The translations under genes were made by a program, and so were the position numbers. The notes beneath the pieces were generated by a model. That model saw only the letters and a program-made list of their open reading frames with translations, did no database searches and was not told the DNA's origin. A stretch of DNA of 33,834 nucleotides from Candidatus Saccharimonadota bacterium (GTDB lineage Bacteria; Patescibacteriota; Saccharimonadia; Saccharimonadales; Saccharimonadaceae): the NCBI GenBank assembly GCA_905371595.1, contig CAJPLU010000004.1:1-33834 (forward strand), read 5' to 3'. Position 1 is the stretch's first letter. Each line of letters starts with the position of its first letter. Below, piece after piece: positions 1-7,779 of this stretch.

Positions 1-10
1 GTCCGCGTAT

Positions 11-38
11 AAAAAACGGACACCTACTCTAGGCGTCC
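11..38 (-). terminator. Intrinsic terminator of the small RNA
   Basis: On the minus strand a 9-bp stem (30-38 with 18-26, one G-T pair) closes a 3-base GAG loop and is followed by GTTTTTTAT. Its 5' arm shares four bases (35-38) with the RNA's closing stem, so the two helices compete at the junction. Confidence 0.65.
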
Positions 39-149
39 AACCAACAATTGGGATTCAAACCAAATGCTTTTTCGAGCAAGTGCCCGTTTTTCTGGTTTGA
101 ATACCAAAAGTATTAGGTAATCCCTAAAATATTACGTTGTTGGTTGGAC
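11..149 (-). ncRNA. Putative small structured RNA, 6S-like layout
   Basis: The predicted RNA starts at 149 and is about 137 nt long. A perfect 13-bp closing stem pairs 137-149 with 35-47. Inside it, 93-102 pairs perfectly with 53-62 (10 bp). The 5' side of the bubble between the stems (103-136) holds a small hairpin (TTAGG/CCTAA), and the apical loop another (TGCT/AGCA). The transcript ends at an intrinsic terminator (18-38). A long rod with a large internal bubble and a bubble hairpin resembles 6S RNA, but it is shorter than typical 6S (about 160-200 nt) and I recognise no conserved primary sequence. SRP RNA was considered, but its conserved apical motif is absent. The RNA-gene call is fairly secure; the family is not. 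Confidence 0.5.
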
Positions 150-155
150 TTTTTT

Positions 156-164
156 ATTATATCA
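156..164 (-). promoter_or_regulatory. Extended -10 promoter of the small RNA at 11-149
   Basis: The minus strand reads TGATATAAT, a TGn extended -10 with a perfect TATAAT. Counting seven bases from its last T puts +1 at position 149, exactly the first base of the 13-bp stem that closes the downstream RNA. No good -35 is visible. Confidence 0.6.
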
Positions 165-263
165 CTTTTCATGCGCCACAAGGTGAATATACGAAAAATA
201 AATATCTCAAAAGAATTAAATAGATTTATTTATAAATTTGAAACTAGAACAACCTAAGCAACC

Positions 264-1115
264 TCAACAAAAATGCTCCACAATCTTATTACCAGCGATG
301 CCAAATCCGGTTAGCGTGTAAGTTCTCGACATGATGGATTGCCTGTGCGGCGGCGATTGCATCCAGGCGTTGAATGCTACGCGGCTGGTGTGCAGATCTG
401 GCGGCGAAGTTTGCACCAGATTCTCGGCCGGCGCGTTACAGACAGCCCTAGCTTTAAGCAGTCCGTGCGGAATAGTTGTGCCTGGTTTATAATGGCTAAA
501 ATAATTATTCTCTTTCATGTCATTCGCCATCCACTGTGCTGTTCGATTAAGCGGCTCGTACATTTTTAGCGGCTTCAGATTTTCCTTACTACGAGTATAA
601 TTAATCAGCTCAAGAATCTCCAAAGCATCTGGCGGACCTATGTCATACTTTTTATCTTGGTCTGCCGGTTGCGGCTGCGGATTTGGAGTTGGATTTGGCT
701 GCGGATTCGGCGCAGGCTGCTGCGAGTTACCGGGCTGCTGAGGTTGCGGAGCTGGCCGTTGGTTGTTTTTCGGCGGTGGCGAGGCTGGACTCGACGGTGG
801 TTGCGGGGCTGGATTATGCTTCGGGCGTACAGGGTCAATTCTCTGTTCTTTTTGGTTTGGCTGCGGTTTTTCAGACTTCTTCTCTTGCTGGTTCGGCGTA
901 GACTGCTTAGGTTTGGAATCTGTATTAGACTTACTACCACCAGAACTATTGCCAGAACCAGACTTAGTAGAGTTAGAGCTGGAGGTTGTCTTTTGCTCCT
1001 GCTGGCCGGTATTATCCTTATTTTTTGGCGCAATGCGTACAGCAATGTATACGCCTATCCCCGCCCCGATCAGTGTTAGAATAACTAATATAACTACAAG
1101 TTTTTGTTTTTTCAT
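264..1115 (-). CDS. Membrane-anchored CAP/SCP-domain surface protein
   Basis: This 283-residue protein has an N-terminal signal-anchor helix (about residues 4-28). A Ser/Gly then Pro/Gln-rich low-complexity stretch follows (about 33-155), and a C-terminal CAP domain (about 163-283). CAP signatures are visible: LINYTRSKENLKPL, SHY (His208), AENL (Glu232) and WMQSPPHR (His257), which match the family's His/Glu cavity. Two cysteines (226 and 283) could form a disulfide outside the cell. Bacterial CAP proteins are usually exported and their activities are poorly known, so the biochemical role is open. The long flexible stalk suggests display away from the membrane. A TGCTACAAT box places +1 on the A of the ATG, so the mRNA looks leaderless and no Shine-Dalgarno site is present. 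The stop is TGA. Confidence 0.85.
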   Translation of the reverse strand: MKKQKLVVILVILTLIGAGIGVYIAVRIAPKNKDNTGQQEQKTTSSSNSTKSGSGNSSGGSKSNTDSKPKQSTPNQQEKKSEKPQPNQKEQRIDPVRPKHNPAPQPPSSPASPPPKNNQRPAPQPQQPGNSQQPAPNPQPNPTPNPQPQPADQDKKYDIGPPDALEILELINYTRSKENLKPLKMYEPLNRTAQWMANDMKENNYFSHYKPGTTIPHGLLKARAVCNAPAENLVQTSPPDLHTSRVAFNAWMQSPPHRQSIMSRTYTLTGFGIAGNKIVEHFC

Positions 1116-1121
1116 ACTTTG

Positions 1122-1130
1122 ATTGTAGCA
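1122..1130 (-). promoter_or_regulatory. Extended -10 of the CAP gene, leaderless start
   Basis: The minus strand reads TGCTACAAT. The last T is at -7 relative to position 1115, the A of the ATG, so transcription and translation should start at the same base. Confidence 0.6.
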
Positions 1131-1189
1131 AGTAAACCGGTTATGTCAATCTGGAGGTAGCGTCCTGCAAAAATAACCAGAGCATAGTG

Positions 1190-1195
1190 TATAAT
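1190..1195 (+). promoter_or_regulatory. -10 box of tRNA-Gly
   Basis: A perfect TATAAT predicts a start near 1202, four bases before the mature tRNA 5' end. No convincing -35 was seen. Confidence 0.55.
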
Positions 1196-1205
1196 AATAG
1201 TCAGC

Positions 1206-1280
1206 GCGGGTATCGTATAACGGCTATTATGTATGCTTCCCAAGCATGAGACGAGGGTTCGACTCCCTCTACCCGCACCA
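1206..1280 (+). tRNA. tRNA-Gly (anticodon CCC)
   Basis: The acceptor arms GCGGGTA and TACCCGC pair fully. The anticodon loop TTCCCAA sits on an ATGC/GCAT stem, giving CCC. The T-arm GAGGGTTCGACTCCCTC is standard and CCA is encoded. The discriminator base is A, where U is more usual for bacterial tRNA-Gly. Confidence 0.92.
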
Positions 1281-1325
1281 ATTCAAATTATTGTCATAGA
1301 CCTTCAAAATAACGCTGTCACGCAT

Positions 1326-1331
1326 TATAAT
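1326..1331 (+). promoter_or_regulatory. -10 box of the MFS gene, leaderless start
   Basis: A perfect TATAAT has its last T at -7 relative to the ATG at 1338. A weak -35 (TTCAAA, 1303-1308) lies 17 bp upstream. Confidence 0.6.
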
Positions 1332-1337
1332 TAGAAT

Positions 1338-2504
1338 ATGAAGAAAGCTGTCATGAAGAGGCTGCTTCCGCTGTATGTTGGCAAGTTCTTCTTAAGCTTT
1401 GTACTTTGGTATTCAATTGAAAAATTATTTATAAGAAGTATCGGCATCGACAATTTTGGAATTAGTTTGATCGCGATTGTTCTATTGATATCATCCGTTC
1501 TGACCGAAATTCCATCAGGAATCATCGCGGATCGCTGGAGCCGCAAGGGCTCAATGGTGCTCGCTGGGCTGTTCTTAGGAATTAGCAGCTTGATGGCCGG
1601 CGCTAGCGATAATATCTTTATGTATGCCGCCGCTGTGACGATTTGGGGTCTTCATGATGCTTTTTCGAGCGGAACTGGCGCAGCTATGATTTACGATACG
1701 CTGCTCGAGGAGCAAGGGCACGCTAGGAATTTTAATCGAGCGCTAGGACTATACGAAACTCTAGGCGGAGTAGCGTTGATTATCAGTAACTTTTTAGGCG
1801 GCTGGATCGGCGAACATTCGCTGCTGCTGGCGTTTAACTTAACAATTATTCCAATTGTGATGTCTATGGTTTGCCATCTAATTTATAAAGATGCAAAAAT
1901 TAGCCGCGAGGTGGCTGATGAAAAACTTATCAAACACACTAAAAATACATTCAAATGCGTTTTCAAAAGTAAAAACCTACTCTGGCTGATGACTGCGATT
2001 ATGATAGTCTTTTGTATCCAAAAGATGAATCGCGAAGCTTATCAGCTGTGGTATATTGCGCTGTCGGCTCCGGCGATAGTATTTGGCATCGCTGGATCGT
2101 TCATAGAAGGCTTGGGCGGACTGGGCGGCTCGTTGGTTAAATATCTCAGCTCAAAGCAAATAAATATAGTTCTGTCGATTTTGCTAGGCTTGGCGTCGCT
2201 CGCGCTTTCGGTGGGCAGTAATTTATGGATAACTATCGCCGCGCAGGTCTTAATAGCGGTAGTCTCGGGGGCGCTGTTATTCCATTTTACTGCGCAGATA
2301 CAACACCAGTTACCGTCACGGTACCGCACAGGTTCCGGTTCGGTGATAAATGCCGTGGGGCGAATTGTCCTCATGCCGCTAACGTTTGTGTTTGGAGTTT
2401 TGTCAAACCAAAGCGTTTTCATCGCTGGTTGGATGCTGGTAGCTTTGTCAGGGCTAGCCGTTTTCGTGCAGCTAAAGCTTGATGAGCAAGCTTCGCCAGA
2501 GTAG
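1338..2504 (+). CDS. MFS-family membrane transporter
   Basis: The 388-residue protein is almost wholly hydrophobic, with about 12 predicted membrane helices, the usual plan for the major facilitator superfamily. Between helices 2 and 3 it carries a motif-A-like loop, GIIADRWSRKGS (about residues 57-68), and a long charged cytoplasmic loop divides the two halves near residues 185-210. Its substrate cannot be read from sequence; small MFS proteins of this kind are often drug or metabolite exporters. The ATG lies directly at the predicted transcription start and no Shine-Dalgarno site is present. It lies just downstream of tRNA-Gly on the same strand but has its own -10 box. Confidence 0.82.
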   Translation: MKKAVMKRLLPLYVGKFFLSFVLWYSIEKLFIRSIGIDNFGISLIAIVLLISSVLTEIPSGIIADRWSRKGSMVLAGLFLGISSLMAGASDNIFMYAAAVTIWGLHDAFSSGTGAAMIYDTLLEEQGHARNFNRALGLYETLGGVALIISNFLGGWIGEHSLLLAFNLTIIPIVMSMVCHLIYKDAKISREVADEKLIKHTKNTFKCVFKSKNLLWLMTAIMIVFCIQKMNREAYQLWYIALSAPAIVFGIAGSFIEGLGGLGGSLVKYLSSKQINIVLSILLGLASLALSVGSNLWITIAAQVLIAVVSGALLFHFTAQIQHQLPSRYRTGSGSVINAVGRIVLMPLTFVFGVLSNQSVFIAGWMLVALSGLAVFVQLKLDEQASPE

Positions 2505-2529
2505 CGTACTTCCCATCCCCGCCCATCTG

Positions 2530-2538
2530 TGTTACAAT
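2530..2538 (+). promoter_or_regulatory. Extended -10 promoter of typA
   Basis: TGTTACAAT predicts +1 near 2545 and a leader of about 39 nt, unlike the leaderless genes around it. Confidence 0.5.
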
Positions 2539-2546
2539 AAGTCACC

Positions 2547-2583
2547 AAAGGAAGGTCTGCTGTTAATCCCAGACCATATTTTT
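2547..2583 (+). promoter_or_regulatory. typA leader: distant Shine-Dalgarno bridged by a hairpin
   Basis: A purine-rich site, AAAGGAAGG (2547-2555), lies about 30 nt before the ATG, too far for normal initiation. Between them GGTCTG (2554-2559) pairs with CAGACC (2570-2575). If that hairpin folds, AAAGGA sits about nine nt from the ATG, normal spacing. Confidence 0.4.
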
Positions 2584-4407
2584 ATGAAAGACGCTAGCAA
2601 GATTCGAAATATTGCCATTATTGCCCACGTCGATCACGGCAAGACGACCATGGTTGATGGGCTACTCAAACAGTCGCGCACATTTCGCGACAATCAGGCC
2701 GAGATGAGCCAAGAATTGATCATGGATTCGGGCGATCAGGAGCACGAACGCGGTATCACCATCACCGCCAAACAAACCTCGATTTTTTACGGTGATTATA
2801 AAATTAACATCATCGACACGCCGGGACACGCTGATTTTTCCGGCGAAGTCGAGCGGACGCTGCAGATGGCGGACGGCGTGCTGCTGATCGTCGACGCCCA
2901 GGAAGGGCCGATGCCGCAGACGAAGTTTGTGCTGAGCAAGGCGCTGGAACTGGGCTTGAAGCCAGTGGTGGTGATTAATAAAATTGACAAGCCAGCCAGG
3001 CGAATTGCTGAGGTTGAAGATGAACTGAGCGACCTATTTTTGGAACTAGCGACCGACGATGCTCAACTGCAATATCCGATTTATTATGCTATCGGGCGCG
3101 ACGGCAAAGCGTGGCGAGAGATTCCTACCGACCCGAGTGAAGACGCCGACCTCACACCGATTTTTGAAGCAATTATCAATGACATCCCGGCGCCGAGCGT
3201 CACGGCTGATGGCGGTTTTCAGCTGCTGGTAACCAGCCTGCAGTACGACACCTTTCAGGGCAAATATGCCATTGGGCGGATCGCTCGTGGGTCGGTTAAG
3301 CGCGGCCTGGCGGTTAGCTTGCTGAAACAGGGCGAAGTGTCGGGTTCAGCGCGAATTGAGAAAGTTTTTGGTTACCGCGGACTGAACCGCGAGGAGCTTG
3401 ACGAGGCGTTTGCTGGCGACATCGTGGCGTTGGTCGGCGTCAGCGAGGCGCACATTGGCGATACGATTGCTGATAAAGAACAGCCTGAAGCCTTGCCGGC
3501 GATTGCCATTGAAGCACCGACGCTGAGCATGTACCTCGGTCCAAACACCAGCCCGATGAAAGGGCGCGAGGGCGAATTTACCACCTCACGGCAAATTGGT
3601 GACCGGCTGCGGCGGGAACTAGAAACCAACGTGGCGCTGCGCGTCGAGGAAAACGGCATCGGCTTTACGGTATCTGGCCGCGGCGAGCTGCACCTGAGCG
3701 TCTTGATCGAGACCATGCGGCGCGAAGGTTTTGAGTTCGAAGTTGGCCGCCCGCAAGTGGTGACCATCACTGAAGACGGTGTCGAAAAAGAGCCAATTGA
3801 AGAATTACAAATCGAAATTAGCAGCGAGTTCATCGGCGCAATCAGCCAAGAACTGGGTGCGCGCCACGCTGAGATGAGGTCACAGGAAACCACCGCCAGC
3901 GGCGCTACCCGCATCACCTACGTACTGCCGACCAGGGCGTTGATCGGCCTGCGCAACGTGCTACTAACTGCCACCAAAGGCACGGTGATCATGAATTCCC
4001 TGCCGCATGGCTATCAACCGCTAGGCGGCAAATTGCCAAAGACCCGCGGCGGCGTACTCATCGCCTTTGAAGCTGGCACGACAACGCCGTATGCTCTGCA
4101 GGCGGCCGAAGCGCGCGGCGAACTCTTGGTCGGGCCGGGTACGGAAGTCTATGCCGGGATGATCGTCGGTATTTATAACCGCCAAGAAGACATCGAAATT
4201 AACGTTTGCAAGGCTAAACACCTAACCAACATGCGCTCCAAATCGTCCGATGGCACAGTGCAATTGACGCCATTTACGCAGTTTAGTCTGGAGCAATGCA
4301 TCGACTTCATCGAGGACGACGAGCTGCTGGAAGTAACGCCAAAGTCTTTGCGTCTGCGTAAACGCTTCCTCGACGCTAATGAGCGAAAGCGCGCTAATAA
4401 AAAATAA
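2584..4407 (+). CDS. typA: GTPase TypA/BipA
   Basis: BipA is a ribosome-binding translational GTPase of the EF-G/LepA group, important for ribosome assembly and stress growth. The G-domain motifs are all present: AHVDHGKTT (P-loop), RGITI (switch), DTPGHADF and NKID. EF-G-like beta-barrel, domain III/V and the C-terminal TypA-specific domain follow. An in-frame ATG exists at 2479, but it overlaps the MFS gene and adds 35 residues absent from the family. Starting at 2584 gives 607 residues beginning MKDASKIRNIAIIAHVDHG, matching the usual BipA N-terminus and length. The GH13 gene follows after 27 nt and is probably cotranscribed. Confidence 0.96.
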   Translation: MKDASKIRNIAIIAHVDHGKTTMVDGLLKQSRTFRDNQAEMSQELIMDSGDQEHERGITITAKQTSIFYGDYKINIIDTPGHADFSGEVERTLQMADGVLLIVDAQEGPMPQTKFVLSKALELGLKPVVVINKIDKPARRIAEVEDELSDLFLELATDDAQLQYPIYYAIGRDGKAWREIPTDPSEDADLTPIFEAIINDIPAPSVTADGGFQLLVTSLQYDTFQGKYAIGRIARGSVKRGLAVSLLKQGEVSGSARIEKVFGYRGLNREELDEAFAGDIVALVGVSEAHIGDTIADKEQPEALPAIAIEAPTLSMYLGPNTSPMKGREGEFTTSRQIGDRLRRELETNVALRVEENGIGFTVSGRGELHLSVLIETMRREGFEFEVGRPQVVTITEDGVEKEPIEELQIEISSEFIGAISQELGARHAEMRSQETTASGATRITYVLPTRALIGLRNVLLTATKGTVIMNSLPHGYQPLGGKLPKTRGGVLIAFEAGTTTPYALQAAEARGELLVGPGTEVYAGMIVGIYNRQEDIEINVCKAKHLTNMRSKSSDGTVQLTPFTQFSLEQCIDFIEDDELLEVTPKSLRLRKRFLDANERKRANKK

Positions 4408-4434
4408 GTTTTTAATAAGAATAAGAGGGTTACT

Positions 4435-6084
4435 ATGGCAAAAAAATGGCGCGATGTTAACGGATTTTATCAAATCTATCCGCGATCGTTTATGGATTCT
4501 AACGGCGATGGCGTCGGCGACTTGCGCGGCGTGATTGCTAAACTTGATTATATTAAGGGCGGCGACAATTCGCTTGGCATCGATGCAATTTGGTTTTCGC
4601 CGTTTTATCCGTCGCCGCAAGCTGACATGGGCTACGATGTGGCGGACTACTGTGATATTGATCCGATTTTCGGCTCGCTTGATGATTTCAAAGAGTTGGT
4701 CGAGAAAGCGCACGCTCGCGATATTAAAGTAATGGTTGACTTCGTACCCAACCATACCAGTAATCAGCATCCGTGGTTTTTAGAATCGCAAAGCTCCAAG
4801 GACAACGATAAGAATGATTTTTATGTTTGGCGCGACGCTAAACCTGACGGCTCAGAACCGAACAATTGGCTGAGTATTTTTGGCGGGTCGGCGTGGCAGT
4901 GGCACGAAGGGCGCCAGCAATATTACTTACACACATTCCTGAAAGAACAGCCAGATCTCAACTGGGATAACCCTGAGGTACGCCGCGAAATGCAAAACGT
5001 ACTGCGTTTTTGGCTAGATCTCGGTGTTGATGGCTTTCGAGCGGACGCGGTACGTTGGATCAGCAAAGACCCAGAACTACGCAACGACCCAGTCGCCGAG
5101 CATTATCACGATAAGAAACCGCCGACACAATTCGATGATTTGCAGCATAAGTACAGCCGTTTTTGGGAGAATCTTTTCCCGTATCTGCGGGAACTAACAG
5201 ATATAGTCGCCTCGTATCCGGATCGCATCATGGTTTTCGAGGACTATCCGGATGGCAATTATAGCACTAGCGAACAATACTTGGGTTTTTATGGTGTCAA
5301 TCCAAAAGTATCAATGCCATTCAACTTCGAAGGTTTAAATACCAATTTCAATGCCGAATCGATGAGCACAATCGTCAACGAATTCCAAGGCATGATCAAC
5401 CCCGACGTGCACACACCCGTCTATTGCTTTAGCAATCATGACCAATCGCGCATCGTTACGCGCTTCGGCGGCGAGAAGCAAGCTCGCTTGATTGCGTTGA
5501 TGCAACTGACACTGCCAGGGCTGCCCGTAATATATTACGGCGACGAGATTGGCATGAGCAATGGGCCAGTTCGCTTTGAAGAGATTCAAGATAAGTCGGT
5601 CTTTAGCCACGGCAATGACGAATCTGTCGGGCGCGACCCAGAACGCACGCCGATGCAATGGACGGCTGGCCAAAATGCTGGATTCAGTACCGCTAAACCA
5701 TGGCTGCCAGTAAATCCTGCTTGCCAGAACGTCAATGTAGAATCAGAACAGAACGAGCCAGACTCATTTCTGGCGCTATACCGCCGCTTATTGACCTTGC
5801 GCAGCCGCTACGAAATCTTGCGCACTGGCGAATACGAGCCGCTCAGCGATACAGACAATGACATATTTGCTTACGCGCGATGGATTGGCCGAGAGCAGCA
5901 TGTCTTTGTCGCATTAAATTTCGGCGACACCAAACACCGTGTTACGCTACCACATACCGGCAGTGTCTTATGCGCCACACACCCAACCGACTACCCCGAG
6001 GTTACCGATGACGGCTCGGTAGAACTACGCCCGTACGAAGGCGTATTAATCGGATGCAGCGAACACCGGCTATCAATTGAATAA
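4435..6084 (+). CDS. GH13 alpha-glucosidase/oligo-1,6-glucosidase-like
   Basis: This 549-residue glycoside hydrolase family 13 enzyme would cleave alpha-linked glucose from oligosaccharides in the cytoplasm, since no signal peptide is visible. The four conserved regions are clear: VDFVPNHTS (near 101-109), GFRADAVR with nucleophile Asp204, MVFEDYP with acid/base Glu269, and FSNHDQSR with Asp336. The N-terminus (FYQIYPRSFMDSNGDGVGDLRG) carries the YQIYPRSF pattern of oligo-1,6-glucosidases, alpha-glucosidases and trehalose-phosphate hydrolases. Exact specificity cannot be set, and region III is not the GEV form of several alpha-glucosidases. GAGGG lies just before the ATG as Shine-Dalgarno, consistent with being second gene after typA. 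It probably supplies glucose to a fermentative metabolism. Confidence 0.9.
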   Translation: MAKKWRDVNGFYQIYPRSFMDSNGDGVGDLRGVIAKLDYIKGGDNSLGIDAIWFSPFYPSPQADMGYDVADYCDIDPIFGSLDDFKELVEKAHARDIKVMVDFVPNHTSNQHPWFLESQSSKDNDKNDFYVWRDAKPDGSEPNNWLSIFGGSAWQWHEGRQQYYLHTFLKEQPDLNWDNPEVRREMQNVLRFWLDLGVDGFRADAVRWISKDPELRNDPVAEHYHDKKPPTQFDDLQHKYSRFWENLFPYLRELTDIVASYPDRIMVFEDYPDGNYSTSEQYLGFYGVNPKVSMPFNFEGLNTNFNAESMSTIVNEFQGMINPDVHTPVYCFSNHDQSRIVTRFGGEKQARLIALMQLTLPGLPVIYYGDEIGMSNGPVRFEEIQDKSVFSHGNDESVGRDPERTPMQWTAGQNAGFSTAKPWLPVNPACQNVNVESEQNEPDSFLALYRRLLTLRSRYEILRTGEYEPLSDTDNDIFAYARWIGREQHVFVALNFGDTKHRVTLPHTGSVLCATHPTDYPEVTDDGSVELRPYEGVLIGCSEHRLSIE

Positions 6085-6114
6085 AAAACTGACCGCTCTA
6101 GAAAAGGAGCGGCC
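6082..6114 (-). terminator. Intrinsic terminator of the Q/P-rich membrane gene pair
   Basis: On the minus strand GGCCGCTC (6107-6114) pairs with GAGCGGTC (6091-6098) over an 8-base loop, then TCAGTTTTTTATT. The plus side has no T-run, so this serves the leftward genes, although it also separates convergent transcripts. Confidence 0.6.
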
Positions 6115-6141
6115 TATTCGTATAGAGAAACTTTTGGTATT

Positions 6142-6723
6142 TTAATTAACCAGAGTCTCTTTCACGCGCCTAGAAACAAAGAAGTATAAACAAAGCAATC
6201 CCATAGAAATCCCGCTAGCAATGATAGTGCTAACCATACTAATAATTGAGTCAGTGTTCGGAGGTCTTTTGACCACGCTATCAACTACCGCAGAACTTGC
6301 TGAATAGAAGAACGAGGCTACCAGCGCCGCAACCGCCAGCCACTTGCCAAGCTTCTTTTGCAGATTAATAAGCACCACCGCGACAATAGTCAGTACAGCA
6401 ATGATCGGCATGAATATCACCGAAACGACAGCCGATGGATCGCCTAGGTTTAACAACGAGGTAAAAAACAAACCAACCGAACAAACGCCATCAATCGCTA
6501 GACACACCATGAAAAATGCGAGCCAGCCCTTGACGCCTTTGAGCGACTGCGCCATAACAACATACTGAACTGGCGCAGCTTGCGGCTGCGCGAAATATTG
6601 CTGGTTGACCGGCTGCTGTTCATAAGGAACATTCTGCTCAACTGGCGCTGGCCCGTACTGCGGATCGGCAGCGCCTGGCTGCTGAATGCTCGGTTGCGGT
6701 TGTTGTGATGATTGTCGTGCCAT
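6142..6723 (-). CDS. Gln/Pro-rich membrane protein, possibly DUF2569-like
   Basis: The 193-residue protein opens with a Gln/Pro-rich tail (about residues 1-50) and then has four predicted membrane helices. The first helix begins with the phrase LKGVKGWLAFF, which resembles the start of DUF2569-type proteins; this is only a resemblance. No catalytic motif is visible and the function is unknown. A Shine-Dalgarno site, AAAGGAG, lies ten bases before the ATG. The gene starts 15 nt after the stop of a neighbour with the same architecture, so the two form a small operon and may make related envelope proteins. Confidence 0.65.
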   Translation of the reverse strand: MARQSSQQPQPSIQQPGAADPQYGPAPVEQNVPYEQQPVNQQYFAQPQAAPVQYVVMAQSLKGVKGWLAFFMVCLAIDGVCSVGLFFTSLLNLGDPSAVVSVIFMPIIAVLTIVAVVLINLQKKLGKWLAVAALVASFFYSASSAVVDSVVKRPPNTDSIISMVSTIIASGISMGLLCLYFFVSRRVKETLVN

Positions 6724-6738
6724 TTGTATTATTCTCCT

Positions 6739-7692
6739 TTACTTTTTATTATAATCGTATGGATACTGGACATTATTTTGCGGATATTGCTGCGATACAG
6801 GCGGATAAGGCATTTGGCCTTGCTGCTGGGGATACTGCTCTGGCTGCTGCGACGGATATTGATCTGGTTGTTGTGAGTATTGAGCTGGTTGTTGCTGCAA
6901 CGAATATTGGTACTGCGGTGGCTGATTAGAATATTGCGGCGAAACTACATATTGGCCGTTTAGAGAAGTATTCGCATAATACGCTGGCTTTTCATTCTGG
7001 TATTTAAAAACGTTAACACACCAAGCAATTCCTAATATCATCACGCCGAAAGGTATAGGCAAAAAGAACGCCGCATCACCAAAGCCTACCACAGAATAGA
7101 AGTTTAAATAAATCCAAAAAACAACAAAAGATATGACCGATATAGAAAGCGTACAGGCAGCTGCAATTTTGGCTACTAGTTTGTTTTTACTCGCCAAGTA
7201 AGCTATCCACAAAATTATAGACGATATCACCGACAGTGCCAGAACAATCGGCATGACTATTTTCACTACTTGAATCAAATAATAGTTTGCTTCGCTCGAA
7301 AAGTCTTTCATCGAACCATTCATGCTGAATAAACCAATCGGAAGGCCTATCGTCAAGAATAAACTGATCGCGTAAACAATCGACAATCCGATGACGTTGC
7401 TTTTTCTTGAATAGTTGACATAAACGTATTGATATTGAGTCTGATTCTGGTAAGCTTGTGGCGAAGTGGCTGCCGTCGATTGATTCTGCTGTTCGGGTTG
7501 CGCTTGCGCCTGTTCAATTTGCGGCATTGGCTGCTGGACTTGCTCTACCTGCGGCGGTTGAATTTGTTCGCTTGAGACTGGTTGAGCAACACTCTGCTGC
7601 GGCTGGATTTGTTCGCCTTGGCTTGCCTGAGCGCCATCTTGCTGCTGGTTAGATTTGCGCTGCTCAGATTTCTTTGCGCTCTTGCTGCTCAT
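6739..7692 (-). CDS. Membrane protein with Gln-rich tails at both ends
   Basis: The 317-residue protein has a Gln-rich N-terminal tail (about 1-90), a central block of four predicted membrane helices (about 100-225) and a C-terminal tail rich in Gln, Tyr and Pro with repeats of the form QQPxQYxQ (about 245-317). No enzymatic motif is visible. Tyr/Gln/Pro-rich tails are typical of disordered or self-associating regions, but their role here is unknown. The TGCTACATT box at 7699-7707 places +1 at the A of the ATG, so the message is probably leaderless and reads through into the next gene. Confidence 0.65.
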   Translation of the reverse strand: MSSKSAKKSEQRKSNQQQDGAQASQGEQIQPQQSVAQPVSSEQIQPPQVEQVQQPMPQIEQAQAQPEQQNQSTAATSPQAYQNQTQYQYVYVNYSRKSNVIGLSIVYAISLFLTIGLPIGLFSMNGSMKDFSSEANYYLIQVVKIVMPIVLALSVISSIILWIAYLASKNKLVAKIAAACTLSISVISFVVFWIYLNFYSVVGFGDAAFFLPIPFGVMILGIAWCVNVFKYQNEKPAYYANTSLNGQYVVSPQYSNQPPQYQYSLQQQPAQYSQQPDQYPSQQPEQYPQQQGQMPYPPVSQQYPQNNVQYPYDYNKK

Positions 7693-7698
7693 ACATCT

Positions 7699-7707
7699 AA
7701 TGTAGCA
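7699..7707 (-). promoter_or_regulatory. Extended -10, leaderless start of the Q-rich gene
   Basis: The minus strand reads TGCTACATT, with the last T at -7 from the ATG at 7692. The hexamer is imperfect, but the TGC extension and spacing match other leaderless genes here. Confidence 0.45.
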
Positions 7708-7779
7708 TACTATTTATGTTTATGACACGCGTTAGCGATATTCGCATAGATTGTACGGCAAAAAATTCAGTAAAACCCG

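Noticed and set aside
638..1122. Several long open frames on both strands over the CAP gene stalk
   Set aside because: They are shadows of the repetitive Pro/Gln/Ser coding region and give biased Arg- or Leu-rich sequences without start signals.
2479..2583. 35-residue N-terminal extension of TypA
   Set aside because: It overlaps the MFS gene and the typA promoter, and BipA proteins begin at the residues encoded from 2584.
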